From the NCBI RefSeq assembly GCF_009769735.1, contig NZ_WSRO01000002.1, positions 1,488,001-1,552,000 of the forward strand: DNA of 64,000 nt. Reading direction: 5' to 3'. Of the stretch, positions 1-8,535 are shown piece after piece; the stretch's first letter is position 1, and each line of letters begins with the position of its first letter. A model generated the notes under the pieces. The model was not told the origin of the DNA. It saw nothing but the letters and a program-made list of their open reading frames with translations, and made no database searches. The translations under genes and the position numbers were made by a program. This DNA is from Streptomyces sp. BA2. Its GTDB lineage: Bacteria; Actinomycetota; Actinomycetes; Streptomycetales; Streptomycetaceae.

Positions 1-1945
1 GGAGTGCGAGGTCGTATCGGCCGGACAGTCGGGCATCGCCGTGCGCGGCGGCGCGCACCCCCGTCTTGAGCGCTGCCGCGTGCATCACGCGTCCGGAGCG
101 GGGCTGTCCGTGACCGGTGAGCACTCGGGGCTCGAGGCGATCGGCTGCGAGGTGTACGAGGTCAAGGGCTCGGGCGTGCAGATCACCGGCCGGGCCGTGG
201 CGCATCTGACGGACTGCGACGTGCACCGCACGACGTCGGACGGCGTCACGCTCGACACGGACGCCGTGCTCACGCTCGCCGACTGCCGCATCCACGACAT
301 CCCGGAGAACGCGATCGACCTGCGTTCCCGCTCGGTCCTGACCCTGACCCGTTCCACCGTGCGGCAGTTCGGGCGCAACGGCCTCTCGGTCTGGGACCCG
401 GGCACGCGCGTGGACGCCAACCAGTGCGAGATCCACGACAGCACGGGCGACTACCCCGCGGTGTGGGTCAGCGACGGCGCGACGGTCGTCCTGGAGTCCT
501 GCCGGGTGCACGACGTGCCGGACGCGCTGTTCGTCCTCGACCGCGGCTCGCGCGCCGACGTCGTCGACAGCGATCTCTCCCAGGTGCGCAACACGGCGGT
601 GTCCGTGAGCGACGGAGCGACGGCGCAGCTGGACGACTGCCGCATCCGCGAGGCGGCCACCGGCGCGTGGTTCCGCGACCACGGCAGCGGCGGCACCCTG
701 GCCAACTGCACGGTCGACGGCGTCCAGACGGGCGTCATCGTCACCAAGGGCGCGGACCCCACCATCGAGCGCTGCACGGTCACTTCCCCCGCGGAGGCGG
801 GCTTCTACGTCTCCGCGGGCGGCCGCGGCAACTTGCACGGCTGCCGGGTGACGGACAGCGGCGGCTACGGCTTCCACGTCATCGACGGCTGCCGTACGAC
901 GCTGAAGAAGTGCCGTACGGAGCGGTGCGCGCGCGGCGGCTTCGAGTTCGCGGAGGACGGCCCGCTCGTCGAGGACTGCACCAGCGACGAGAGCGGCGGG
1001 GTACGGACCGCGGCGGCCACCGCGCAGGAGGCCGCCCCGCAGACGGCCACGCAGACCGTGGGGCTGCTCGGCATGATCCCCGGTCAGCGCACGGACCAGG
1101 CGCCCGCGAAGAACACGGCCCCGGAGCCGCCGTCCCGCTCCTCGAAGGACGTGCTCGGTGAGCTCGACGCGCTGGTCGGCCTGGACAGCGTCAAGCGCGA
1201 GGTGCGCGCCCTCACCGACATGATCGAGGTGGGGCGGCGCAGGCAGCTCGCGGGGCTCAAGGCCGCGTCCGTGCGCCGCCATCTGGTGTTCACCGGCTCA
1301 CCCGGTACCGGCAAGACGACCGTGGCGCGGCTCTACGGCGAGATCCTGGCGTCGCTCGGCGTCCTGGAGAGCGGGCATCTGGTCGAGGTGTCGCGGGTCG
1401 ACCTGGTGGGCGAGCACATCGGGTCGACGGCGATCCGTACCCAGGAGGCGTTCGACCGGGCGCGTGGCGGTGTGCTGTTCATCGACGAGGCGTACGCCCT
1501 CTCGCCCGAGGACTCCGGGCGTGACTTCGGCCGGGAGGCCATCGACACGCTGGTGAAGCTGATGGAGGACCACCGCGAGGCGGTGGTGGTGATCGTCGCG
1601 GGCTACACCGCGGAGATGAAGCGCTTCCTGTCCGTCAACCCCGGTGTGGCGTCCCGCTTCTCACGGACCATCACCTTCGGCGACTACTCCCCCGAGGAGC
1701 TGCTGCGGATCGTCGAGCAGCAGGCCGACGATCACGAGTACCGCCTGGACACGGGGACGGGCGAGGCCCTCCTGAAGTACTTCACGGCGCTTCCGAAGGG
1801 CCCCGCGTTCGGCAACGGCCGTACCGCGCGCCAGACGTTCGAGGCGATGGTGGAGCGGCACGCGGGGCGTGTCGCCCAGTTCGATGAGCCGAGCACGGAC
1901 GACCTCACCCTGCTGTATCCGGAGGATCTGCCGGAGCTGCCGTGA
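1..1945 (+). CDS. Beta-helix repeat protein with C-terminal AAA+ ATPase (5' end missing)
   Basis: The reading frame is open from the first base, and the first codons already match the repeat, so the gene begins upstream; 647 residues are visible. About 330 residues form short repeats of the pattern C-x-V/I...G-V/I, as in right-handed parallel beta-helix (pectate-lyase-like) solenoids. A linker rich in Ala, Pro and Thr follows. The last 260 residues are a CbxX/CfxQ (SpoVK/EccA-like) AAA+ module with Walker A GSPGTGKT and Walker [11 protein letters not shown]. In this family the ATPase remodels protein assemblies, and the solenoid probably serves as a docking or carbohydrate/protein-binding arm. 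The EccA resemblance could suggest a link to type VII secretion, but no other secretion gene is in view. The 3' end overlaps the convergent hydrolase gene by 41 bp. Confidence 0.85.
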   Translation, partial: ECEVVSAGQSGIAVRGGAHPRLERCRVHHASGAGLSVTGEHSGLEAIGCEVYEVKGSGVQITGRAVAHLTDCDVHRTTSDGVTLDTDAVLTLADCRIHDIPENAIDLRSRSVLTLTRSTVRQFGRNGLSVWDPGTRVDANQCEIHDSTGDYPAVWVSDGATVVLESCRVHDVPDALFVLDRGSRADVVDSDLSQVRNTAVSVSDGATAQLDDCRIREAATGAWFRDHGSGGTLANCTVDGVQTGVIVTKGADPTIERCTVTSPAEAGFYVSAGGRGNLHGCRVTDSGGYGFHVIDGCRTTLKKCRTERCARGGFEFAEDGPLVEDCTSDESGGVRTAAATAQEAAPQTATQTVGLLGMIPGQRTDQAPAKNTAPEPPSRSSKDVLGELDALVGLDSVKREVRALTDMIEVGRRRQLAGLKAASVRRHLVFTGSPGTGKTTVARLYGEILASLGVLESGHLVEVSRVDLVGEHIGSTAIRTQEAFDRARGGVLFIDEAYALSPEDSGRDFGREAIDTLVKLMEDHREAVVVIVAGYTAEMKRFLSVNPGVASRFSRTITFGDYSPEELLRIVEQQADDHEYRLDTGTGEALLKYFTALPKGPAFGNGRTARQTFEAMVERHAGRVAQFDEPSTDDLTLLYPEDLPELP

Positions 1946-4256
1946 GCGTCGCCTCCGGCCGGGGCGTCGGCACGGCCGGCTTGAGCCGGGCGAGCAGCCG
2001 TGCGCGCTCCTCGGCGAAGGCGGGATCGGCTTGGTAGTCCCCGTGGCCCAGGATCGGTGCGGGCAGCGGGTGTTCCTCCGTGCGGCCGTAGACCAGGGGG
2101 TCCTTGAGGGCTTCGCGGTCGACCTGCGGTCCGTCGCCGTCGGGCTGGACCCGGACGGGCCCGCCGATGGGGTCGGTGGTGCGGTGGAGGTTGCGCCAGC
2201 AGTCGACCTCGCGGTGCAGCGAGCTGAGGGCGGCCGGGCCGAAGTGGGCAGGGAACCAGCGTCCGTAGAGGCGCTCAAGGGGCGAGCCGTACGTGAGGAG
2301 GCCGACCCTCTTGCGGACGGATGGCCACAGCTGCCAGGCGGCCGCGGCGGCCAGGACGCTGCCCTGCGAGTGGCCGGAGATGACGAGCCTGCCGCCCGTG
2401 GCGCGCGTCGCGCGGGTCCAGGTGTGCATGCGCCAGGTGAGGTCGGGGACGGCACGCTCGGCGTAGCAGGGCGGGGCGAAGGGGTGGGCGGCGCGCGGCC
2501 AGAAGGTGCCGACGTCCCACAGGATGCCGATGGTGCGGCGCGCGGAGGGGTCGCGGTAGGCGCGGCGGCCCCACGTCACGAACAGTATGAAGCCGAAGCC
2601 GATCAGCCAGGAGCCGAGCGCCTGCGAGGTCTCGGCCGCTCCTTCGAAGAAGAGAGGCAGCCCCTGCGCGGCCTCGCTCGGGACTTCCTCGCTCACCCAT
2701 GCGCCGACGAGCGCCCCCGCGCCGAGTAGCAGTGTCACCGCCGAGGTGATGCCGACGAGGAGCGGGGCCCGGTCGGTGAGTGCGGCACGCGCGCGCGTGC
2801 CCGCGATGCGGCGGCTGCGGGCCGCGTCCTTGGGCTCGCCCGGGTACTCGCCCGGGATGTTCGGCCGGTCGCGGCGTGCCCGTCGCAGGGTGCGGACGCC
2901 GAGCCAGCCGCAGAGTGCCGCGACGACCACGAGGAGGGGCGGGATGACGGACGCCTGCCAGGTCAGGAGCACGGGCGGACCGTCGATGGTGCCGCCGGAG
3001 CCTGGTGCCCCCGCGCCGTCGAGCCAGTCGGCTACGCGCTGGGCGCCGCCTCCGGACATCACACCGCCGAGCGCGCAGGCCAGCATCGCGACGGCGGGGC
3101 CGGCGAAGCCCCGCAGGGCGGTGCGCGGGTCGGGGGCCGTGCGGTAGAGGAGGCGGGCGACCACCGCGAGGGCGATGACCAGGAGCCCTTGGCCGAGGGC
3201 GATGGTTCCGAAGGTCGCGTTGCCCGGCAGCCTGCCCTGGGAGGTCCAGTCGGGGCGTGACCACCCGGCGTACAGGAGCGTCAGGACGAGCAGGGTGAGG
3301 GCTCCCAGGGGCAGGCTGCGGATCAGTTTCTCGTCGAGGTGCCGGTCGAGTTTGTTCTCGCTGCGGCCCCTGCGCCAGACCACCAGGACGACGATGCCCC
3401 CGCCCAGGACGAGCGTCACGTCGAGGATCCAGCCGAGGGCGTCGAGCAGCGCGGGCCCGCCGGCGCGCCGGTCGTGGCGCGCGGCCGATGTGCCGACCGC
3501 GGCGGCCACCGTGAGGAACCCGGCGGCCGTGTGCGCGGCGCGCAGGCGGGCCACCAGGCGGCGCCCGTACCAGAAGCCGGGCTTGCCGAGTGCGGTGCGT
3601 CCGGGCTCCTCCTCCGGGTCGGCCTGGTGGGGCAGCGGTGTCTGCGACTCGTACGCGCTCCAGGTGCGCTGGGACAGGTACCAGAGCAGCCCGGTGAGTG
3701 CGGCGGGCAGCAGGGCGGCGAACGCGAGGCGGCGTCCCGGCTGGCTCCACCAGCCGCCGTGTCCGGAGGCGTCGGTCGCCAGGAAGCCGAGCCAGGAGCG
3801 GTCGGCGGCGCACGCGGGCGTGCCGGCGCACTGCCAGGCCGTCAGGTCGATGGCGACCTCGCAGGCGGCGGCGACCAGCAGGACGGTGAGGCTGAGCCCG
3901 GTCAGGCGCACCAGGAGGCCGTACGTACGGACCGTCTTGCGCATGCGCCGCGACGTGGGGCGCATCCAGTGCGCGAGGTTGACCACCATGAACGGAAGCA
4001 GCAGGAGCCATAGGGCCCGCGAGCCGTTCCCGGAGGTCAGATTGCACCAGACGTACGCCTCAGGGACCGGTTTGCCGCGGTAGTCGTCCGGGCGCTTCTC
4101 GGCGTCGGCGTCCTCGGTGCGGCGGAACACGGCCGCCGTCTCGTCGCCGGAGATCCGGACGGTCCTGGGATCGCCCAGCATCTCCTCGGATGTGGTGCCC
4201 CCCACTCCATGGACGAGGAGTTCGAGAGCTGTCTCTTCTCTGTGGTCAGCTGCCAC
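1905..4256 (-). CDS. Membrane protein with alpha/beta-hydrolase (lipase-like) halves
   Basis: The protein has 783 residues. The GTG start at 4256 is chosen because GGGGGAAG lies just upstream; the frame stays open further upstream but overlaps the divergent DeoR gene. Near the N terminus the segment LLVHGVGG looks like the oxyanion strand-loop of a hydrolase. A long central region carries roughly eight to ten hydrophobic membrane segments. Late in the protein comes a nucleophile elbow, GHSQGS, with Ser at about residue 630, and then [12 protein letters not shown], whose His is a candidate catalytic residue. This suggests a lipase/esterase fold interrupted by or wrapped around a membrane domain. 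The substrate is unknown. It is convergent with the AAA+ gene, with a 41 bp tail overlap. Confidence 0.7.
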   Translation of the reverse strand: MAADHREETALELLVHGVGGTTSEEMLGDPRTVRISGDETAAVFRRTEDADAEKRPDDYRGKPVPEAYVWCNLTSGNGSRALWLLLLPFMVVNLAHWMRPTSRRMRKTVRTYGLLVRLTGLSLTVLLVAAACEVAIDLTAWQCAGTPACAADRSWLGFLATDASGHGGWWSQPGRRLAFAALLPAALTGLLWYLSQRTWSAYESQTPLPHQADPEEEPGRTALGKPGFWYGRRLVARLRAAHTAAGFLTVAAAVGTSAARHDRRAGGPALLDALGWILDVTLVLGGGIVVLVVWRRGRSENKLDRHLDEKLIRSLPLGALTLLVLTLLYAGWSRPDWTSQGRLPGNATFGTIALGQGLLVIALAVVARLLYRTAPDPRTALRGFAGPAVAMLACALGGVMSGGGAQRVADWLDGAGAPGSGGTIDGPPVLLTWQASVIPPLLVVVAALCGWLGVRTLRRARRDRPNIPGEYPGEPKDAARSRRIAGTRARAALTDRAPLLVGITSAVTLLLGAGALVGAWVSEEVPSEAAQGLPLFFEGAAETSQALGSWLIGFGFILFVTWGRRAYRDPSARRTIGILWDVGTFWPRAAHPFAPPCYAERAVPDLTWRMHTWTRATRATGGRLVISGHSQGSVLAAAAAWQLWPSVRKRVGLLTYGSPLERLYGRWFPAHFGPAALSSLHREVDCWRNLHRTTDPIGGPVRVQPDGDGPQVDREALKDPLVYGRTEEHPLPAPILGHGDYQADPAFAEERARLLARLKPAVPTPRPEATLTAAPADPPDTAG

Positions 4257-4481
4257 TGTTCGCTTCCCCCGATGTGCGCGTGTTCCCCCGAACGTGCGCG
4301 TGGTCAGGCCACAAGGATCTCCGCTCACGGCCCTGTCCACACCTCCCCTCACGTAATCTCCCCGTTCCGGGTGAACGCACGGCCTCGGGCAGTGGGCCGC
4401 CTGTCGGTGGCGCATGCGAGGATGAGGCAGCGCAATTGACAAGCGCGACGGGTGTGACGAGGCAGAAGGGCCGGGACGGAC

Positions 4482-5411
4482 GTGAGTGAGAATCAGAACC
4501 TCCTCGCGGAGCAGCGCCGCGCCTTGATCCTCGATGAGGTACGCCGTCGGGGCGGGGTCCGTGTCAATGAACTGACCCGCAAGCTGGGTGTGTCGGACAT
4601 GACGGTCCGCCGCGATCTCGACGCCCTCGCCCGCCAGGGCGTCCTGGAGAAGGTGCACGGCGGCGCCGTCCCGGTGGTCGAGGCGAGCACGCACGAGCCG
4701 GGGTTCGAGGCCAAGTCGGGCCTGGAGCTGAACGCCAAGGAGGACATCGCGCGCACCGCGGCCTCCCTGGTGGCGCCGGGCACGGCGATCGCGCTCTCGG
4801 GCGGCACGACGACGTACGCGCTCGCGCACCATCTCCTGGACGTGCCTGATCTGACGGTGGTGACGAACTCGGTGCGGGTCGCGGATGTCTTCCACTCCGC
4901 GCAGCGCACCTCGGGCCAGCGTCAGGGCGCGGCCACCGTCGTCCTCACGGGCGGTGTGCGCACTCCTTCGGACTCGCTGGTCGGCCCGGTCGCCGACCAG
5001 GCGATCGGCGCGCTGCACTTCGATGTGCTCTTCCTGGGCGTGCACGGCATATCGGCGGAGGCCGGTCTGTCCACACCGAACCTCGCGGAGGCGGAGACCA
5101 ACCGGCGTCTGGTGCAGTCGGCGCGGCGGGTCATCGTGGTCGCCGACCACACCAAGTGGGGCACGGTGGGCCTCAGTTCGTTCGCCACCCTGGAGCAGGT
5201 CGACACGCTGGTGACGGATGCGGGGCTGCCCGCGGAGGCACGGGTGGAGATCTCCGAGCATCTGCGGCGCCTGGTGGTCACGGGCGAGTCCGAGGAGCCG
5301 GGGACCGACGGGCAGGGCGAGCAAGGCGAGAGCGTCGGGCAGGGTGAGGGCGTCGGGCAGGGCGCGGGTGTCGGTCCGGCAGGGAACGCCGGGAGCACCG
5401 CAGACATCTGA
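4482..5411 (+). CDS. DeoR/GlpR-family transcriptional regulator
   Basis: The protein has 309 residues and starts at GTG. The N terminus is a DeoR winged helix (RRGGVRVNELTRKLGVSDMT, then RRDLDALARQG). It is followed by a DeoR sugar-phosphate sensor domain with ALSGGTTTYALA and the conserved GVHGIS and DHTKWG segments. Members usually repress sugar or nucleoside catabolism and respond to a phosphorylated sugar. The last 45 residues are an unusual low-complexity Gly/Gln/Glu tail encoded by short imperfect repeats, beyond the normal DeoR length of about 255. No obvious sugar operon adjoins it. A TTGACA hexamer at 4436-4441 could be a -35 box, but no convincing -10 follows. Confidence 0.9.
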   Translation: MSENQNLLAEQRRALILDEVRRRGGVRVNELTRKLGVSDMTVRRDLDALARQGVLEKVHGGAVPVVEASTHEPGFEAKSGLELNAKEDIARTAASLVAPGTAIALSGGTTTYALAHHLLDVPDLTVVTNSVRVADVFHSAQRTSGQRQGAATVVLTGGVRTPSDSLVGPVADQAIGALHFDVLFLGVHGISAEAGLSTPNLAEAETNRRLVQSARRVIVVADHTKWGTVGLSSFATLEQVDTLVTDAGLPAEARVEISEHLRRLVVTGESEEPGTDGQGEQGESVGQGEGVGQGAGVGPAGNAGSTADI

Positions 5412-5474
5412 CGGGCCGCCAGCTATGGTGACGGTGCCCGGTCAACGACCCGATTCCGCTGGGGGCTGAGTTCG

Positions 5475-5963
5475 ATGGCACGCCGACTGAGGCCCGTGGG
5501 GCTGGAGTTCGCCGAGTCCGCTCCGCTGCGCCTGGTCTTCGCACGTGAGGTGAGCGCGTCCCCCCAGACGGTGTACCGCGCGCTCGCCGACGACATGGCC
5601 GGCTGGCCCGAGTGGTTCACGGCGGTCACGCTGTGCCGGCCGACGGAGGGCGCGGACGGCGGCAAGGGCCGCGAGGTCCGCCTCAAGGGCGGCACGCGCT
5701 TCCAGGAGACGATCGTCGCGGCCGACGCGGCGGAGCGGTACGCCTACCGCATCGACGAGTCGAACGCCCCGGGCCTGCGTGCCCTGCTCGAGGAGTGGCG
5801 GCTCACCCCGTCCGGGACCGGCACCCGCGTGCAGTGGACGTTCGCCGCGGACGGCGCCGCCCCCTTCCGCCTCGCCCTGAAGCTCGGCAGGCCGGGCATG
5901 GGCCGCGCCTTCCGTGACGCCGTCACCGCCCTCGACCGGCGCTTGGCCGCGGCCAACGCCTGA
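5475..5963 (+). CDS. SRPBCC family (polyketide cyclase/START-like) protein
   Basis: The protein has 162 residues with the SRPBCC/START pattern: an N-terminal strand (REVSASPQTVYRALAD), then GWPEWF, then a C-terminal amphipathic helix (RDAVTALDRRLAAA). Such proteins have a deep hydrophobic pocket and bind lipids or polyketide-like ligands. It lies 63 bp downstream of the DeoR gene on the same strand and is convergent with the PLP-enzyme gene 24 bp away. The ligand cannot be read from the sequence. Confidence 0.85.
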   Translation: MARRLRPVGLEFAESAPLRLVFAREVSASPQTVYRALADDMAGWPEWFTAVTLCRPTEGADGGKGREVRLKGGTRFQETIVAADAAERYAYRIDESNAPGLRALLEEWRLTPSGTGTRVQWTFAADGAAPFRLALKLGRPGMGRAFRDAVTALDRRLAAANA

Positions 5964-5987
5964 GTCCCGTACTGCGGTTGAGGTCTA

Positions 5988-7118
5988 CTAGGTCCATGTG
6001 CCGTTCGCGAGCAGCGACTTGATCGCGGCCGCGTAGGGCGTGATGTCCAGACCCTGTTCGGCCAGCCACGCGTCCGAGTAGTACTTGTCCAGATAGCGGT
6101 CGCCCGGATCGCAGATGAGCGTGACGACACTGCCCGTGCGGCCCTCGGCCACCATCTCGGCGACGATCTTCAGGGAGCTCCACAGGCCGGTGCCGGTCGA
6201 GCCGCCCGCCTTGCGGCCGATCGCCTGCTCCAGGGCGCGCACGGCGGCGACGCTCGCCGCGTCCGGCACCTTCATCATGCGGTCGATCGCGCCGGGCACG
6301 AAGCTCGGCTCCATCCGCGGCCTGCCGATGCCCTCGATGCGGGATCCGCAGTCGCTGGTGGCATCCGGGTCGTGGTGGGTCCAGCCGTCGAAGAAACACG
6401 AGTTCTCGGGGTCGGCGACGCAGAGCCGGGTGTCGTGCTGCATGTAGTGGACGTAGCGGGCGATGGTCGCCGAGGTGCCGCCCGTGCCCGCCGTGGCGAC
6501 GATCCACGCGGGTTCCGGATAGCGCTCCAGCCTCATCTGCTGGTAGATCGACTCGGCGATGTTGTTGTTGCCCCGCCAGTCCGTCGCCCGTTCCGCGTAG
6601 GTGAACTGGTCCATGTAGTGCCCGCCGGTCTCGACGGCGAGGGCGGCCGACTCGGCGTACATCATGCGTGAGTCGTCCACGAAGTGGCACTGGCCGCCGT
6701 GGAATTCGATGAGTCGGCACTTCTCGGCGCTGGTGGTGCGGGGCATCACCGCGATGAAGGGCACCCCGATCAGCTTCGCGAAGTACGCCTCGGAGACGGC
6801 TGTCGAGCCACTGGAGGCCTCGATGACCGGTCGCCCTGGCCGGATCCAGCCGTTGCAGAGGCCGTAGAGGAAGAGCGAGCGGGCGAGGCGATGCTTGAGG
6901 CTGCCGGTCGGGTGGGTCGACTCGTCCTTGAGATACAGGTCGATGCCCCACTGTTCCGGCAGCGGGAAGCGCAGCAGATGCGTGTCGGCGGAACGGTTGG
7001 CATCGGCCTGCACTTTGCGTACGGCTTCTTTGAGCCAGGCCCGGTACTCCGCGTCGCTGCGGTCCACGTCGAGCGTGGTCATCGGCTCGTCGGCTTGATC
7101 CTGCTGTGTGGTGCTCAC
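5988..7118 (-). CDS. PLP-dependent cysteine synthase-family protein, Cds1-like
   Basis: The protein has 376 residues. The GTG start at 7118 is chosen because AAGGAG lies 7 nt upstream; seven more in-frame codons exist before it. It is a fold-type II PLP enzyme with the Schiff-base lysine motif [10 protein letters not shown], the phosphate-binding [13 protein letters not shown] and a Gly-rich [12 protein letters not shown] segment. Length and motifs resemble the mycobacterial L-cysteine desulfhydrase Cds1, which turns cysteine into sulfide, pyruvate and ammonia, better than CysK or CysM. The activity is inferred from family only. It is transcribed away from the small gene at 7425 across a 306 bp gap. 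Confidence 0.85.
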   Translation of the reverse strand: MSTTQQDQADEPMTTLDVDRSDAEYRAWLKEAVRKVQADANRSADTHLLRFPLPEQWGIDLYLKDESTHPTGSLKHRLARSLFLYGLCNGWIRPGRPVIEASSGSTAVSEAYFAKLIGVPFIAVMPRTTSAEKCRLIEFHGGQCHFVDDSRMMYAESAALAVETGGHYMDQFTYAERATDWRGNNNIAESIYQQMRLERYPEPAWIVATAGTGGTSATIARYVHYMQHDTRLCVADPENSCFFDGWTHHDPDATSDCGSRIEGIGRPRMEPSFVPGAIDRMMKVPDAASVAAVRALEQAIGRKAGGSTGTGLWSSLKIVAEMVAEGRTGSVVTLICDPGDRYLDKYYSDAWLAEQGLDITPYAAAIKSLLANGTWT

Positions 7119-7424
7119 CGCGCGGCTCCTTGGCGTCAACCTGGCCGCGCTCGGAGCGGGCAGGACACCTCGATCATAGGCACCTTCCGCACGCTTCTCA
7201 CCTGCATAAACACACCTTTGAGCACCTCAAAGGCACACCTGGCGCAGCCAGTGGCGGCAAGGGCACGGCACACTGTGGAGGGGACGTCGTCCAGTTGTGA
7301 CCCCAGTTGTGACCACGTCTTCATACGCACTGGTGCTCGACGTCCAGTGCGTGCAGACTGCACCGCACGGGAAGGCGGTCCCGTACGGAACGACATACCG
7401 AAGCGCTCAAGGGGGCGGAACGTC
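7119..7424. other. 306 bp divergent intergenic region with a 12 bp tandem duplication
   Basis: No gene is supported here. The region separates the Cds1-like gene (leftward) from the small hypothetical gene (rightward), so it should hold both promoters. It contains an exact head-to-tail duplication of CCAGTTGTGACC at 7291-7302 and 7303-7314. It is less GC-rich than its surroundings near 7200-7230. I could not assign -35/-10 boxes with confidence. Confidence 0.5.
7291..7314. repeat. Perfect 12 bp tandem duplication
   Basis: CCAGTTGTGACC occurs twice, head to tail, with no mismatch, in the divergent promoter region between the PLP enzyme and the small hypothetical gene. It may be replication slippage or paired half-sites for a regulator. 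Confidence 0.9.
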
Positions 7425-7754
7425 ATGGCGGAGCCGGAGTTCACGGCCACAGGCGTGCGGATCGGACGACGGCTGCGCTCCCTCACCCGGGCGGGTCAAA
7501 TCCGCATCACCGACGGCAGGTTCGAGCTACTGACCAGTTACGGCAGTGAGATCGACAGCGCGCCGGTGCAGACCGTGCGGGCCGGCAAACCATGGTTCGC
7601 CGCCGACGACCGGGCCCTCGCCGAACTGAACGGCACGCGCTATCGGCTCACCCTCGCCGATCACGACCCGGCGCCCGGCAAAGCAGGGCCGCCCACGGTA
7701 CGCAAGTTCATCGACGCGGTGCGCAGGGCCAAAGGCCGCAGGGCGCCTGCCTGA
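7425..7754 (+). CDS. Small conserved hypothetical protein
   Basis: The protein has 109 residues and starts at ATG 7425 after a G-rich stretch. It is basic with no membrane segment or signal peptide. The sequence reads as a small beta-rich domain (IRITDGRFELLTSYGSEID, then VRAGKPWF) with a basic C-terminal helix (TVRKFIDAVRRAKGRRAPA). I do not recognise a named domain. Codon use is normal for the region, so it is probably real. A GC-rich hairpin follows the stop codon. Confidence 0.7.
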   Translation: MAEPEFTATGVRIGRRLRSLTRAGQIRITDGRFELLTSYGSEIDSAPVQTVRAGKPWFAADDRALAELNGTRYRLTLADHDPAPGKAGPPTVRKFIDAVRRAKGRRAPA

Positions 7755-7760
7755 GGAGCC

Positions 7761-7788
7761 CTCGCGCTCCCGGCCGGAGCGGTGCGAG
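7761..7788 (+). terminator. Possible terminator hairpin after the small hypothetical gene
   Basis: CTCGC-GCTCC pairs with GGAGC-(GGT)-GCGAG around a CGGCC loop, giving two five-pair blocks with a three-base bulge. It lies 7 nt after the stop codon. There is no U tract, as is usual in streptomycetes. Confidence 0.45.
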
Positions 7789-7957
7789 TTGCACGCCCGC
7801 ACCCCCTGAGTCACTCTGGTCTCACATCACTCTGGGTTCACCGGCGATGACGCTGCGAACCAGCCCGCCGGCCGCGAACAGCAGCCGGCAGACCCCGCGG
7901 CCGCTGCTGGATCCGATCGTCGTCTTCTTCCGGACCGCAATTCGGGGAGTCGCAGCC

Positions 7958-8497
7958 GTGATCAGCCAGCCAAGCAGGTATTGCACGGTAGAGCTTCAGG
8001 CCCTGCCGTCGCGGATCGGCCAGGTACGCAGAATCGTATCGGCGCAGTTGCGCTACTGGCGTCTCGATCCGCTGATAGACCAGGCCGCGCTCGGTGTGAC
8101 CGAGCTCCTGACCAACGTGCACCGGCACGCACAGCCGGACAAGGTGTGCACCGTGGAGATCGAGCTGCTGCTCGACCGTCTCACGGTCTCCGTGCACGAC
8201 CACGACCCCCGCCTTCCCGAGGTCCACGACGCCGAGGCGTCCGCGACCTGCGGCCGCGGGCTCGCCATGGTCGCCGCGGTCAGCGAGAGCTGGGGGGTGC
8301 GCCCCCACGGCGACACGGGCAAGGTCGTTTGGTTCACCCTTCCGGCCCCCGCCTCCGCCGCCGCACTGCCGTCCGCGTACCCGGCGTACGGCGCGGCCAC
8401 CACGGGTCCCTTCGCGGACCTGGCCCCCGGGCCGCAGTCCCTCGCCGACGGGCACGCGCCCGGACATGCTCCCGCCCGGTCGGCCGTTGTCGGCTGA
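7958..8497 (+). CDS. ATP-binding protein, anti-sigma-factor (RsbW-like) HATPase
   Basis: The protein has 179 residues. The GTG start at 7958 is preferred because GGGGAG lies just upstream; an in-frame ATG at 7847 would add 37 residues but has no ribosome site. It is a compact GHKL ATPase of the HATPase_c_2 type: an N-box-like ALGVTELLTNVHRHA, then VHDHDP and GRGLAMVAAVSESWG. Streptomycetes have many such orphan serine-kinase-like proteins, usually anti-sigma or anti-anti-sigma partners. No sigma factor is adjacent. The C-terminal tail is Ala/Pro-rich. The stop codon lies inside a strong hairpin. Confidence 0.85.
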   Translation: MISQPSRYCTVELQALPSRIGQVRRIVSAQLRYWRLDPLIDQAALGVTELLTNVHRHAQPDKVCTVEIELLLDRLTVSVHDHDPRLPEVHDAEASATCGRGLAMVAAVSESWGVRPHGDTGKVVWFTLPAPASAAALPSAYPAYGAATTGPFADLAPGPQSLADGHAPGHAPARSAVVG

Positions 8498-8505
8498 CCG
8501 GGCGG
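8472..8505. terminator. Hairpin overlapping the stop codon between convergent genes
   Basis: CCGCCCGGTC (8472-8481) is a perfect inverse complement of GACCGGGCGG (8496-8505), and a further GCCG/CGGC pairing sits inside. It spans the stop of the ATP-binding protein and lies 31 bp before the end of the convergent permease gene, so it may terminate transcripts from both sides. Confidence 0.55.
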
Positions 8506-8535
8506 TGACAGGCTCCGCGCAGCGGGCGTCCTACG

